In this document: one piece after another, positions 9,221 through 16,481 of the stretch
How positions within the stretch are numbered: the first letter of the stretch is position 1
Layout: every line of letters begins with the position of its first letter
Origin: Hyphomicrobiales bacterium
GTDB taxonomy: Bacteria > Pseudomonadota > Alphaproteobacteria > Rhizobiales > CAJQND01
Direction of reading: 5' to 3'
Length of the DNA stretch: 64,000 bases
NCBI GenBank assembly: GCA_028285595.1
Contig: JANQOW010000010.1
Location: forward strand, 1 to 64,000
The notes under the pieces: generated by a model
What the model saw: only the letters and a program-made list of their open reading frames with translations
Told to the model about the DNA's origin: nothing
Databases searched by the model: none
Program-made: the position numbers and the translations under genes

Positions 9221-9562
9221 ATGAATAAACTCTCCGTGCTCGCCATTGCGGGCGCCCTGGCTCTTGCGTCTTACTCGCAAGCCCAAGCGGCTGAGAAGGT
9301 ATCTTCCACCACCCTGAAGCGCCTGTTCCCAGGCCAGTTTCAAGCCATCGTGAAGGGCTACAAAGTCACGTTCAAAGCGATGGGCAACGGGCGCCTTTAC
9401 GGCACCTATAAGAACCTTAAGGATCAGGGCCGCTGGAGCGTGCGCCGCGGACGGCTGTGCATTATGCTGAAAGAATGGATGAACGGTAAGACCAAGTGTT
9501 CTTCCGTCGTCAAACGGAACGGGTGGTATCAGTCGGCCCAGGTGCAGTTCCGCAAACTCTAA
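9221..9562 (+). CDS. Small secreted protein of unknown function
   Basis: 113 aa with a signal peptide (MNKLSVLAIAGALALASYSQ, cleavage likely after AQA). The mature part is basic with a two-cysteine pattern: GRWSVRRGRLCIMLKEW and TKCSSVV (Cys80, Cys93), probably one periplasmic disulfide. The W-x-V-x-x-G-x-L-C spacing is reminiscent of small alphaproteobacterial secreted proteins, but I cannot place it in a named family. The ATG at 9221 has GAGGG about 9 nt upstream; the longer reading from 9116 would bury the signal peptide. Confidence 0.75.
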   Translation: MNKLSVLAIAGALALASYSQAQAAEKVSSTTLKRLFPGQFQAIVKGYKVTFKAMGNGRLYGTYKNLKDQGRWSVRRGRLCIMLKEWMNGKTKCSSVVKRNGWYQSAQVQFRKL

Positions 9563-9641
9563 TCGGCGCTTTTCTGCCACTTGCGCACGCCGGCCCGCCA
9601 AGGCTAGGTATCTCTCACAATAAGAAGTGAGGGAGGCGGGC

Positions 9642-10472
9642 GTGGCGCAAGACCAGTCCATGAAAACCATGCGGCTCTACGATCAGGTGGAGCGCATTTT
9701 GAACGAACTGAACCATCTGGGCATCGATGAAGACTCGCCGCTCAGCGTGGAAGATCTCACGCCGTTCGATCAATACCATTATCACGGCACCGCCGCGGTG
9801 GACGAGGCCGCCCGCAAGCTCGGCGCAACCGGCGACACGCAGATCCTGGAAATAGGTTCAGGCATTGGTGGCCCGGCCCGGCATATGGCGCATGTGACGG
9901 GATGCAAGGTCACCGCGGTTGAGCTGCAGCCAGACCTCAGCGCGCTCTCTGAGCAGTTAACGGCCCGCTGCGGGCTCTCAGGTCAAATCGATCATGTGTG
10001 CGCCAATGTGTTGGACCGACCGCTTGAGGGGCAGACCTTTGATGCGATTATGTCGTTCCTGGTGTTCCTCCACATTCCCGCGCGTGCGGAACTGTTTGAT
10101 GTGTGCCGGTCGTCGCTCAAGCCGGGAGGGAGCATGATCATTGAGGACTACATCAAACTGAAAGAACCCGACGCGCAGCAGGCGGAAGATCTGAGAGTGA
10201 AAGTCCAATGCCCCTACGTTCCGGATATGGACACCTACCGGCAAGACCTGGAAAGAGCAGGATTTGTGTCCGTTGAAATGGAAGACATGTCGTCCTCCTG
10301 GACAGCGTTTACGAAAGAGCGTCTCGCCGCCTATGAGGCGCGCAGAGAGCATAATGTTAAGGTGAACGGCGAGGATCTCACAGACGGGTTGCAGGACTTT
10401 TATGCAACCACTGCCGGCCTGTTCAGCGCGGGCGTTATCGGAGGGGTGCGGATCCTCGCGCGGCGGGATTGA
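9642..10472 (+). CDS. Class I SAM-dependent methyltransferase
   Basis: 276 aa. The SAM-binding motif I is ILEIGSGIGGPARHMA, the acidic end of strand 2 is VTAVELQPDL, and post-motif segments are ANVLDRPL, FDAIMSFLVFLHIP and LKPGGSMIIEDYI. This resembles small-molecule N- or C-methyltransferases (sterol/sarcosine/gamma-tocopherol type); the substrate is unknown. The GTG at 9642 is preferred because GGGAGG lies 6 nt upstream. An earlier GTG (9627) and a later ATG (9660) are alternatives. Its stop is 5 bp before the hydrolase gene, so the two are probably co-transcribed. Confidence 0.85.
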   Translation: MAQDQSMKTMRLYDQVERILNELNHLGIDEDSPLSVEDLTPFDQYHYHGTAAVDEAARKLGATGDTQILEIGSGIGGPARHMAHVTGCKVTAVELQPDLSALSEQLTARCGLSGQIDHVCANVLDRPLEGQTFDAIMSFLVFLHIPARAELFDVCRSSLKPGGSMIIEDYIKLKEPDAQQAEDLRVKVQCPYVPDMDTYRQDLERAGFVSVEMEDMSSSWTAFTKERLAAYEARREHNVKVNGEDLTDGLQDFYATTAGLFSAGVIGGVRILARRD

Positions 10473-10477
10473 GCGCT

Positions 10478-11296
10478 ATGCCCGAGTTGTCGCTTCCTGA
10501 TGGTGCTCTGTTCTACGATGTGGCCGGCACGGGCGCACCCGCGCTGGTGTTTATCCATGGATATTCCTGCAGCGCTGTGGATTGGCGCATGCAGGTGCCC
10601 GATCTTGCGGCCGAGGCCACCTGCATCACCCTGGACCTGCGCGGCCATGGCCGCAGCACGCCCGCCACGTCAGACCTCACCATGAGCTCGCTCGCGGCGG
10701 ACGTGCTTGCGCTCATGGATGGGCTGCACATCGAGGAGGCGGTTCTGGTCGGTCATAGCATGGGCACGCGGATTGCCTTGGAGGCTGCGCTCCAGGCGCC
10801 TGACAGGGTGAGCGGTTTGGCGCTGGTGGATGGCAGCAAGGTGGAGGCGGAACCGGGCGCTGTACGCAGGCAGATCAGCGCGGCGATTGAGGCCGTTGGC
10901 TTTGACGGCTGGAGTGAACAGAACATGGGTGACATGTTCCTGGAGAAGCTGGCTGATGAGGATCAGCAGCGGATTGTCGAGCGGGCGATTGCGCTGGGGC
11001 CAAAGCTTGGCCTGCAACTCTATGTCGCCATGACCACCTGGGATCAAAGCCGCTTGGGCCTCGCAGCAGATCGCGTGAAGGGTCCCATCAGTGTGATCCA
11101 GGCGACTTCAGTTCTGCCGGGGGAGGCGAGGGTGCGGTTTTCCGTCAGCGAGGCGCCTAACTCCCCCTGGCTCAGCATTTGGCGCGAGCGGGCGAACGCG
11201 GAGATTATCGCGGTACGGGACGCCGGACATTTCGTCATGTTGGAGCAGCCGGACCACGTGAACCAAGCCATCCGCCGCCTGATCAAGCAAATCTGA
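10478..11296 (+). CDS. Alpha/beta-fold hydrolase
   Basis: 272 aa. The oxyanion HGY is in VFIHGYSCSAVDW, LDLRGHGRS is typical, the nucleophile elbow is VGHSMGTRIAL, and the catalytic His is in AGHFVMLEQPDHV. The substrate is unknown. It follows the methyltransferase gene by 5 bp, which suggests a shared substrate or pathway (inference). A TTG at 10469 overlapping the upstream stop is possible, but the ATG has GGGA at a better distance. Confidence 0.87.
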   Translation: MPELSLPDGALFYDVAGTGAPALVFIHGYSCSAVDWRMQVPDLAAEATCITLDLRGHGRSTPATSDLTMSSLAADVLALMDGLHIEEAVLVGHSMGTRIALEAALQAPDRVSGLALVDGSKVEAEPGAVRRQISAAIEAVGFDGWSEQNMGDMFLEKLADEDQQRIVERAIALGPKLGLQLYVAMTTWDQSRLGLAADRVKGPISVIQATSVLPGEARVRFSVSEAPNSPWLSIWRERANAEIIAVRDAGHFVMLEQPDHVNQAIRRLIKQI

Positions 11297-11364
11297 AGTG
11301 TCAGCCGGTTGTGCTGAAGGCCGAGGGCCGTATACTGCAGGTCTGACAGCAAGAGGAGGCCTGG

Positions 11365-12183
11365 ATGTTTATGACTGCCTCTGCCCGCCTATTGACTATT
11401 GTGGCGTTCGCACTGTTCTGGTTTGGGGCTGCAGTCCCTGCGCATGCAGCGCAAAATCGTTGCCTGGCCATTGCCGATGCGGGACCGCCGGTGCATCTCG
11501 CGGCCCTAAAGCAGAACGAGGTCAGCCTCACATTTGTCGGTCACTCAACGTTTTTGATCGAAAGCCCGGCCGGCGTGCGCATCGCCACCGACTTTACGGG
11601 ATATGCAGGACCAGGTGTTTTGCCGGACGTGGTGACCATGAATCATGCTCATGAGTCTCACTACACCAACTACCCTGACCCAAAAATCAAACATGTTCTG
11701 AGAGGCTGGAATCCGGAAGCCACGGGAAGCCCGGACGATCCGCCGGCTCAGCATAATCTCAGCTACAAGGATGTGCACGTGCGCAACGTGCCAACCGATA
11801 TTCGCCGCTGGTCCGGAGACAAAGAAGCCTTCGGAAACTCAATATTCATATTCGAGGTAGCTGGGCTGTGCATCGCCCATCTCGGTCACCTGCATCACCA
11901 GCTCACAGCGCAGCATCTGGGATGGATCGGATATGTGGACGTCCTGTTGGTGCCCGTCGACGGCACATACACTTTAAACCACGCATCAATGATCGAAGTG
12001 GTCAAGGATCTGAGGGCCAAACTGGTCATCCCCATGCACTATTTCAGCGCCTCGGGCCTTAAATCTTTCGTGGACGCTCTCAGCGGTGCGTTCGAAGTTG
12101 AGATCCACAAAACCAGCCAGGTCACGGTTTCCGATACAACGCTGCCAAAGAGCACAAAGGTTCTGGTGCTGCCTGGTCACTAG
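11365..12183 (+). CDS. Exported MBL-fold metallo-hydrolase with an altered HxHxDH motif
   Basis: 272 aa with a signal peptide ending VPAHA, so probably periplasmic. The MBL fold is seen in VSLTFVGHSTFLIES, VRIATDFTGY and VVTMNHAHESHYTNYP. The metal motif HxHxDH reads H94-A-H96-E-S98-H99, so Ser replaces the usual Asp. Later ligands appear as AHLGHLHHQ, VPVDGTY and KLVIPMHYF, in the UlaG/L-ascorbate-lactonase-like arrangement. It may bind one metal or have altered activity (inference). A strong AGAGGAGG precedes the ATG. Confidence 0.83.
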   Translation: MFMTASARLLTIVAFALFWFGAAVPAHAAQNRCLAIADAGPPVHLAALKQNEVSLTFVGHSTFLIESPAGVRIATDFTGYAGPGVLPDVVTMNHAHESHYTNYPDPKIKHVLRGWNPEATGSPDDPPAQHNLSYKDVHVRNVPTDIRRWSGDKEAFGNSIFIFEVAGLCIAHLGHLHHQLTAQHLGWIGYVDVLLVPVDGTYTLNHASMIEVVKDLRAKLVIPMHYFSASGLKSFVDALSGAFEVEIHKTSQVTVSDTTLPKSTKVLVLPGH

Positions 12184-12691
12184 GCCTCTCTTTATCCGCT
12201 TATTCAATTGGGCGTTTTGCGTCAGTCTGAACGCGCGTTTAGCACGCTTCCAGGTGGCGCATCACGTGAACGTGACCCTGTGTGATTAAATCTTCACTGG
12301 GCGTTGGGGGTCAATAATTTACGGTACGTATAAATAGTGAAACGATAAAAATACAATCTTAGATAGGTGATACAAGTGAATAAGCCGGACACCAAATGCT
12401 CACTGCCAAGACGATTGGTTCGATGGGACGGCAGGGACAGGGCCCGCCTCGCACCTTGTCGCACGGGCGAAAATCGATGGTTTGTCGGTGATAAATCTTC
12501 ACCGGCACCAAGCATTTGAAAATGGAATTCTGGAAGACCTTGATCCGCCTAACGCCACGCTTACTGCCATAATTGCGGGTGCGACAATGTGTGCAATAAG
12601 AAGCAATCATCATATTCTGAATATTTATTTGCCTATTTTTGCCGTATGTATAATGTGCATTCTGTGTCATTGATTTGGGGGTATTGGCTCA
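12184..12691. other. 508-bp A+T-richer intergenic stretch with repeats
   Basis: No convincing gene; open frames here lack ribosome sites and known motifs. It holds a perfect inverted repeat CGGTGA-N7-TCACCG (12486-12504), an inverted repeat TCACG-N4-CGTGA (12262-12275), and two copies of TAAATCTTCAC (near 12286 and 12492). A candidate promoter for the AraC gene lies at its right end. Confidence 0.55.
12649..12654 (+). promoter_or_regulatory. Candidate -10 box (TATAAT) for the AraC-family gene
   Basis: A perfect TATAAT sits 37 bp before the GTG start at 12692 in A+T-rich sequence. No good -35 hexamer is seen 17 bp upstream, consistent with an activator-dependent promoter. Confidence 0.35.
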
Positions 12692-13699
12692 GTGATCAGT
12701 TTGTCTGACTTGGCGCAGTTCGAAAAACGCTATCTATCATTTGAAGCCGCATCAGTTGCTGAAATGGGGGATTGGATCTCCAAGCAGCATGCGGGCATCG
12801 ATGTTCGACCATTTGAAAAAGTGAGGGCTGGGACCGTTGCAAGACTGTCGCGGGCGACTGTCGATGATGTGGCGCTCGTAAACTATCGCTATCAGTTGGC
12901 GCTCCAGGGCGAGTTTTCTGAGGACTATGACGCCTACTTCCTCTGCTTCCCGATTGCGGGGTCTTCAAAACGCGTGTCGCCGAACCATGGTGAGATCGTT
13001 CAATCGCCGAACCACATGCTGATCTACCGGCGGCAAGCGGGCACGAGGAGCATCACCTCGACTGATTACGTGAACATGAGTTTGATCATGCCTGCAGGTT
13101 TGCTGGAGCAGCGCTTGCAGACGCTTCTCGGTGCACCGCTCGTCGAACCGCTCCTCTTTTCGCCCTTGGTCGACATCAGGTCCGGCGCGGGGCGAACGGT
13201 GGCCAGCTTGGTCAACTATCTTTTGTCCCAGTTCAACGCAGATCCTGATCCGTTTAGCAACGCCCTCTCCAACTTGAGCATGAAGTCATATTTGAGCACG
13301 GTGTTGCTCAGCAGCTTGCGCCACAACTACAGCGATGCCCTGCACAGCGGCAGTGGGGTGAGCGCGGTTCCCGGAACGGTGAAACGGGCCGAAGAGTATA
13401 TGCGCGAGGTGTGCGCGCAGGCCATCACCATAGAAGACCTTGCCAAGGTGGCGGGCTGCAGCGCCCGTTCGCTTCATGCCGCGTTTCGGAAGTTCAGGGG
13501 CGCCACGCCCATGGCGGTGTTATGCGATATCCGCCTGGAGGCAGCGCATGACGAGATGGTCCGGGATATGGGAACCGTGACGGAGATCGCCGGCAAGTAC
13601 GGCTTCTCCAATGCCGGCCGATTTGCCCGGCAGTATGCGCAAAAGTTCGGCCAAAAGCCCTCTGAAACGCTTCTCATGGGGGCCCGCGGACCGCTCTAG
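12692..13699 (+). CDS. AraC-family transcriptional regulator
   Basis: 335 aa. The C-terminal ~100 residues carry two HTH motifs: ITIEDLAKVAGCSARSLHAA (first) and VTEIAGKYGFSNAGRFARQY then KFGQKPSETL (second and the family tail). The N-terminal 180 residues look like the AraC_binding_2 sensor (FPIAGSSKRVSP, GEIVQSPNHMLIYR). The GTG start at 12692 has GGGGG 8-12 nt upstream. It is convergent with the DmdA-like gene, and the two stop codons share the palindrome CTAG, so the regulator may act on it or on a distant target; nothing in the sequence decides. Confidence 0.9.
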   Translation: MISLSDLAQFEKRYLSFEAASVAEMGDWISKQHAGIDVRPFEKVRAGTVARLSRATVDDVALVNYRYQLALQGEFSEDYDAYFLCFPIAGSSKRVSPNHGEIVQSPNHMLIYRRQAGTRSITSTDYVNMSLIMPAGLLEQRLQTLLGAPLVEPLLFSPLVDIRSGAGRTVASLVNYLLSQFNADPDPFSNALSNLSMKSYLSTVLLSSLRHNYSDALHSGSGVSAVPGTVKRAEEYMREVCAQAITIEDLAKVAGCSARSLHAAFRKFRGATPMAVLCDIRLEAAHDEMVRDMGTVTEIAGKYGFSNAGRFARQYAQKFGQKPSETLLMGARGPL

Positions 13700-14802
13700 A
13701 CCCAATAGCGATCCCGCACCAGCAAGCCCTGCAGACCAGCCGGGGTTTGGACCTGAAGCTCAGTCCCGGCAGTCCAGTGTGCGCGGTCAACCATCGCTAT
13801 GGCCACATTGGTGTTGAAGTCCGGCGACCAAGCCGCAGATGAGACAAACCCGACAGGCTCGCCCGACGGGGTGCTGACCGGCCAGGGCGCACGCAGCGCC
13901 GGGACCGCGTCGCCTGAGATCTCCACCGGACGGATTTGCCGCGTGGGCTCGCGCTTTTGCACCAGTGCGGCATGCCCCAAGCAACTGGTGGCCGTGTCCA
14001 GGTTGCAATACTTCCCAAGGCCCGCCTCAAACGGCGTGTGTTCCAAGGTCATATCGTTGCCGTAGGAGAGCAGGCCGCCTTCGATCCGCTCAATCGTGCA
14101 CGGGCATCCGGCGCGCACGTCCAGATCCGCGCCTGCGTCAAACAGCAGGTCCCACAGGTGCTCGCCGTGTTCGGAGCCTTCCAGATAGATCTCAAATCCG
14201 CCCTGCAGCGACCAGCCTGACCGGGCAATGACCATGGGCTTGCCGGCAATCTCCACCTGGGTGTGACGGAAGAACCGTGTCGCAACCACGTCTTCGCCAA
14301 ACACCCGGCCGATCAACGTGCCAGCCTTCGGGCCTTGAACGGCCAGCGGCGAAACGTCGGGCTCGAAAATCTCCACGTTCAAACCAAGGCCGTTCGCCAG
14401 GCCTTTATAGTAGTAGAGCATGTCAGAATCGGCCAGCGAGACCCAATAACGTTCCGCATCCAGTTTCAGAAGAACCGGGTCATTCATCATGCCGCCGTTC
14501 TCATCCACATTGGGAATATAGAAGCACTGATCATCCTTCATTCTGGAAATGTCTCGCGGCGTGGTCATCTGAACCAGCTTCAAAGCGTCGGGGCCGCGGA
14601 TCTCCACCTGCCGCTCTCCGGCCACATCCCAGACCTGCACAGCCGATTTCAAATGCGCATAATCTTCCAGAGGGGAGCGGAAGATCGTTGGCAAAAGCAT
14701 GTGGTTATAGGTCGTGTAGGCCTGAACGCCGGCCGCTTCTACGCGAGCGGTGAACGGCGACATACGCACCCGGCTGGATGCGGTGAGATAGGGCAACTGC
14801 AT
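13696..14802 (-). CDS. DmdA-like folate-dependent demethylase (GcvT superfamily)
   Basis: 368 aa. It follows the SAR11-type dimethylsulfoniopropionate demethylase through its length: YNHMLLPTIFRSPLEDY, HLKSAVQVWDVAGERQVEI, DENGGMMNDPVLLKL, WVSLADSDMLYYYKGLA, LAVQGPKAG, VIARSGWSLQGGFEIYL and IERIEGGLLSYGNDM. DmdA moves a methyl group from DMSP to tetrahydrofolate, giving methylmercaptopropionate. GcvT paralogues with other substrates share much of this pattern, so DMSP itself is not proven. No acuI, dmdB or dmdC is nearby. The ATG at 14802 has TCGGAG about 9 nt upstream. Confidence 0.78.
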   Translation of the reverse strand: MQLPYLTASSRVRMSPFTARVEAAGVQAYTTYNHMLLPTIFRSPLEDYAHLKSAVQVWDVAGERQVEIRGPDALKLVQMTTPRDISRMKDDQCFYIPNVDENGGMMNDPVLLKLDAERYWVSLADSDMLYYYKGLANGLGLNVEIFEPDVSPLAVQGPKAGTLIGRVFGEDVVATRFFRHTQVEIAGKPMVIARSGWSLQGGFEIYLEGSEHGEHLWDLLFDAGADLDVRAGCPCTIERIEGGLLSYGNDMTLEHTPFEAGLGKYCNLDTATSCLGHAALVQKREPTRQIRPVEISGDAVPALRAPWPVSTPSGEPVGFVSSAAWSPDFNTNVAIAMVDRAHWTAGTELQVQTPAGLQGLLVRDRYWV

Positions 14803-14901
14803 TTTGTACGCTCCGAAAAAATCGGGCCTTCCTGTGCTAGATTTGCATCGGGCGCAAGTGAGAAATATTGAACGTGGTGAAATTTCAATGGCGCTGCCAA
14901 A

Positions 14902-15708
14902 TCAGGTGTGGCGTGCCAGGAACTCCAGCATGATCCGGTTAACGCGAGGGGCGGCCAGGGTGGGCATCATATGGTGCTGATCTTCAAGGATATGCAGCTC
15001 CGCATTCGGGATGGCGCGGGCCATTTTCTGAGCCATTTTGGGGGTTGACCCAGCGTCACGTCCGCCGGTCATGATCAAGGCGGGGCAGGAGAGTGCGCCC
15101 AGTGTCCCGGTGACCTCACCATCTGAACTCACGAACACCCGGTGTGCTTTTCTTTTGGCCGCGAAATCGCCGTCGCGCATCCATTGCTGAATGGAGGCAA
15201 TAGCGCTTGCGTGCCGTTTACGATCTTCCGCCGTGAACCATCTCTGCGTCCCGGACTCCACGGCATTTTCCACGCCGCGGGTCACGTTGCCTTCAAACCG
15301 GTCGCGCACGGTCTGGGCTTCTTCCGGCGATCTGTCATGAACCGTATTCAACAAAATCAGCCCGGCCAAATGCTCATGATGGCGCGCGGCATAGGCCTGG
15401 GCGATGAGGCCTCCCATGGAAAACCCGCAGAGCACCGGCCGGCCGGCATCGGAGAACTGCTGAACCACATGGTGGAGTTGGGTGACGAAGTCGCCGAGCG
15501 AGCGTGAGCCGTCAGGGTCTGGCGCCGTGCCATGTCCCAGCATGTCATAACAGCAGGTGCGGTAGTGGCCGCACATCGCCTCGATCTGCGGCGTCCACAT
15601 GCGATGGTCCATCAGCACCCCGTGAACGAAGATCACCGTGGGCCCGGTGCCGCGGACCCAGACTGGCGTTCCATCGCCAGTGTGGTGGAGAACATCATGT
15701 GCGGTCAT
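14902..15708 (-). CDS. Alpha/beta-fold hydrolase
   Basis: 268 aa. Oxyanion HGV in VIFVHGVLMDHRMW, nucleophile elbow CGFSMGGLIAQAYA, acid in ALIMTGGRDAGSTP and catalytic His in DQHHMMPTLAAP. This resembles 3-oxoadipate enol-lactonase-like hydrolases, but the substrate is unknown. Its ATG overlaps the stop of the upstream 134-aa gene (ATGA at 15705-15708), and that gene overlaps the RHH gene in the same way, so three genes form one translationally coupled operon. Confidence 0.87.
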   Translation of the reverse strand: MTAHDVLHHTGDGTPVWVRGTGPTVIFVHGVLMDHRMWTPQIEAMCGHYRTCCYDMLGHGTAPDPDGSRSLGDFVTQLHHVVQQFSDAGRPVLCGFSMGGLIAQAYAARHHEHLAGLILLNTVHDRSPEEAQTVRDRFEGNVTRGVENAVESGTQRWFTAEDRKRHASAIASIQQWMRDGDFAAKRKAHRVFVSSDGEVTGTLGALSCPALIMTGGRDAGSTPKMAQKMARAIPNAELHILEDQHHMMPTLAAPRVNRIMLEFLARHT

Positions 15709-16109
15709 GGCTGAGGAGAGGGGCAGGGGTCCGGCAGAAGGAAGATCGTGCGGGCCATATCGCAGTCGAGCCGCGCGGATGAATACCAGGCCTCCAGCAC
15801 CTTCCTTGAGGTAAGATCCGCATTGTCTGCAATGAAGTCATCGTATGAGACATACTGCCCCTTGGCCATTCTCTCCGCAATCAAGCTGAGAAACGCAACA
15901 GTGACGGTGGTGTTGAATTTCCTTGGCGCGCCGGCCTTGTCGGCGAGCGCGCGGATGGTGGCGGCGTAACGGCTGCTTGCTTCAAGAAAATCATAAACGT
16001 TCAGCATGTTGTAGGCGACCGCCACGTGATCAGCATGACTGAACTTTGAAGGATCCAACGTGCCGGCTTCAAAAGCGCGGGTAAGCTCTGAAATACGCGG
16101 GGGCATCAC
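15705..16109 (-). CDS. Conserved hypothetical protein with an HADH motif
   Basis: 134 aa, not recognised as a named family. It is predicted largely helical, with KFSHADHVAVAYNML near the N-terminus and RKFNTTVTVAFLSLIAERM in the middle. The His/Asp cluster (H-A-D-H) and the conserved look of the central helix suggest a small globular, possibly metal-binding, protein. It overlaps both neighbours by 4 bp within the RHH-unknown-hydrolase operon. Confidence 0.75.
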   Translation of the reverse strand: MMPPRISELTRAFEAGTLDPSKFSHADHVAVAYNMLNVYDFLEASSRYAATIRALADKAGAPRKFNTTVTVAFLSLIAERMAKGQYVSYDDFIADNADLTSRKVLEAWYSSARLDCDMARTIFLLPDPCPSPQP

Positions 16110-16360
16110 TGAGTTTCCTGTTCCTGAAAGGTGTGGCTGTCAGCTGCTACCAGATCGAGATCGTAGACATCTTTGAGCTGCTGGATCTTGCCGAGCGTCT
16201 CGGGAGAAAACGGCGCTTTGTTCTCAAAACAATGCAACGCCATGCCTTCAAGCAGATCCCCAAGAGACATATCAAGGTGCTCAGCTAAGCCTTTGAGAAC
16301 TTTAAGCAAGCGCTTCTCCAGGCGCACACCTGTTTGGACGCGTTCAATGGTTTTTGTCAT
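16106..16360 (-). CDS. Ribbon-helix-helix-like small protein, first gene of the operon
   Basis: 84 aa. The segment RVQTGVRLEKRLLKVLKGLA then EHLDMSLGDLLEGMALHCFE has the strand-helix-turn-helix profile of MetJ/Arc-type DNA-binding proteins (basic N-terminal strand, two amphipathic helices). I infer a repressor that may autoregulate the three-gene operon. A 12-bp perfect palindrome lies just upstream of the start, where such an operator would be expected. Confidence 0.65.
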   Translation of the reverse strand: MTKTIERVQTGVRLEKRLLKVLKGLAEHLDMSLGDLLEGMALHCFENKAPFSPETLGKIQQLKDVYDLDLVAADSHTFQEQETQ

Positions 16361-16369
16361 AATTGTTAT

Positions 16370-16381
16370 ATTGGTACCAAT
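16370..16381. promoter_or_regulatory. Palindrome ATTGGTACCAAT, candidate operator of the RHH operon
   Basis: A perfect 12-bp palindrome 10 bp upstream of the RHH start, followed by a second GTACC five bases after the first. Size and place fit a ribbon-helix-helix operator with tandem half-sites; it may also affect the divergent aldehyde dehydrogenase gene. Confidence 0.45.
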
Positions 16382-16481
16382 GTACCTTTAAGTCAATAGG
16401 CATCGGTTATTTTCCCTGTGCAAGTCAAACCAGACCCGATAAAAGGCGCCGGCCAACCAGCGAATTTTCAGGAGCCGCACC

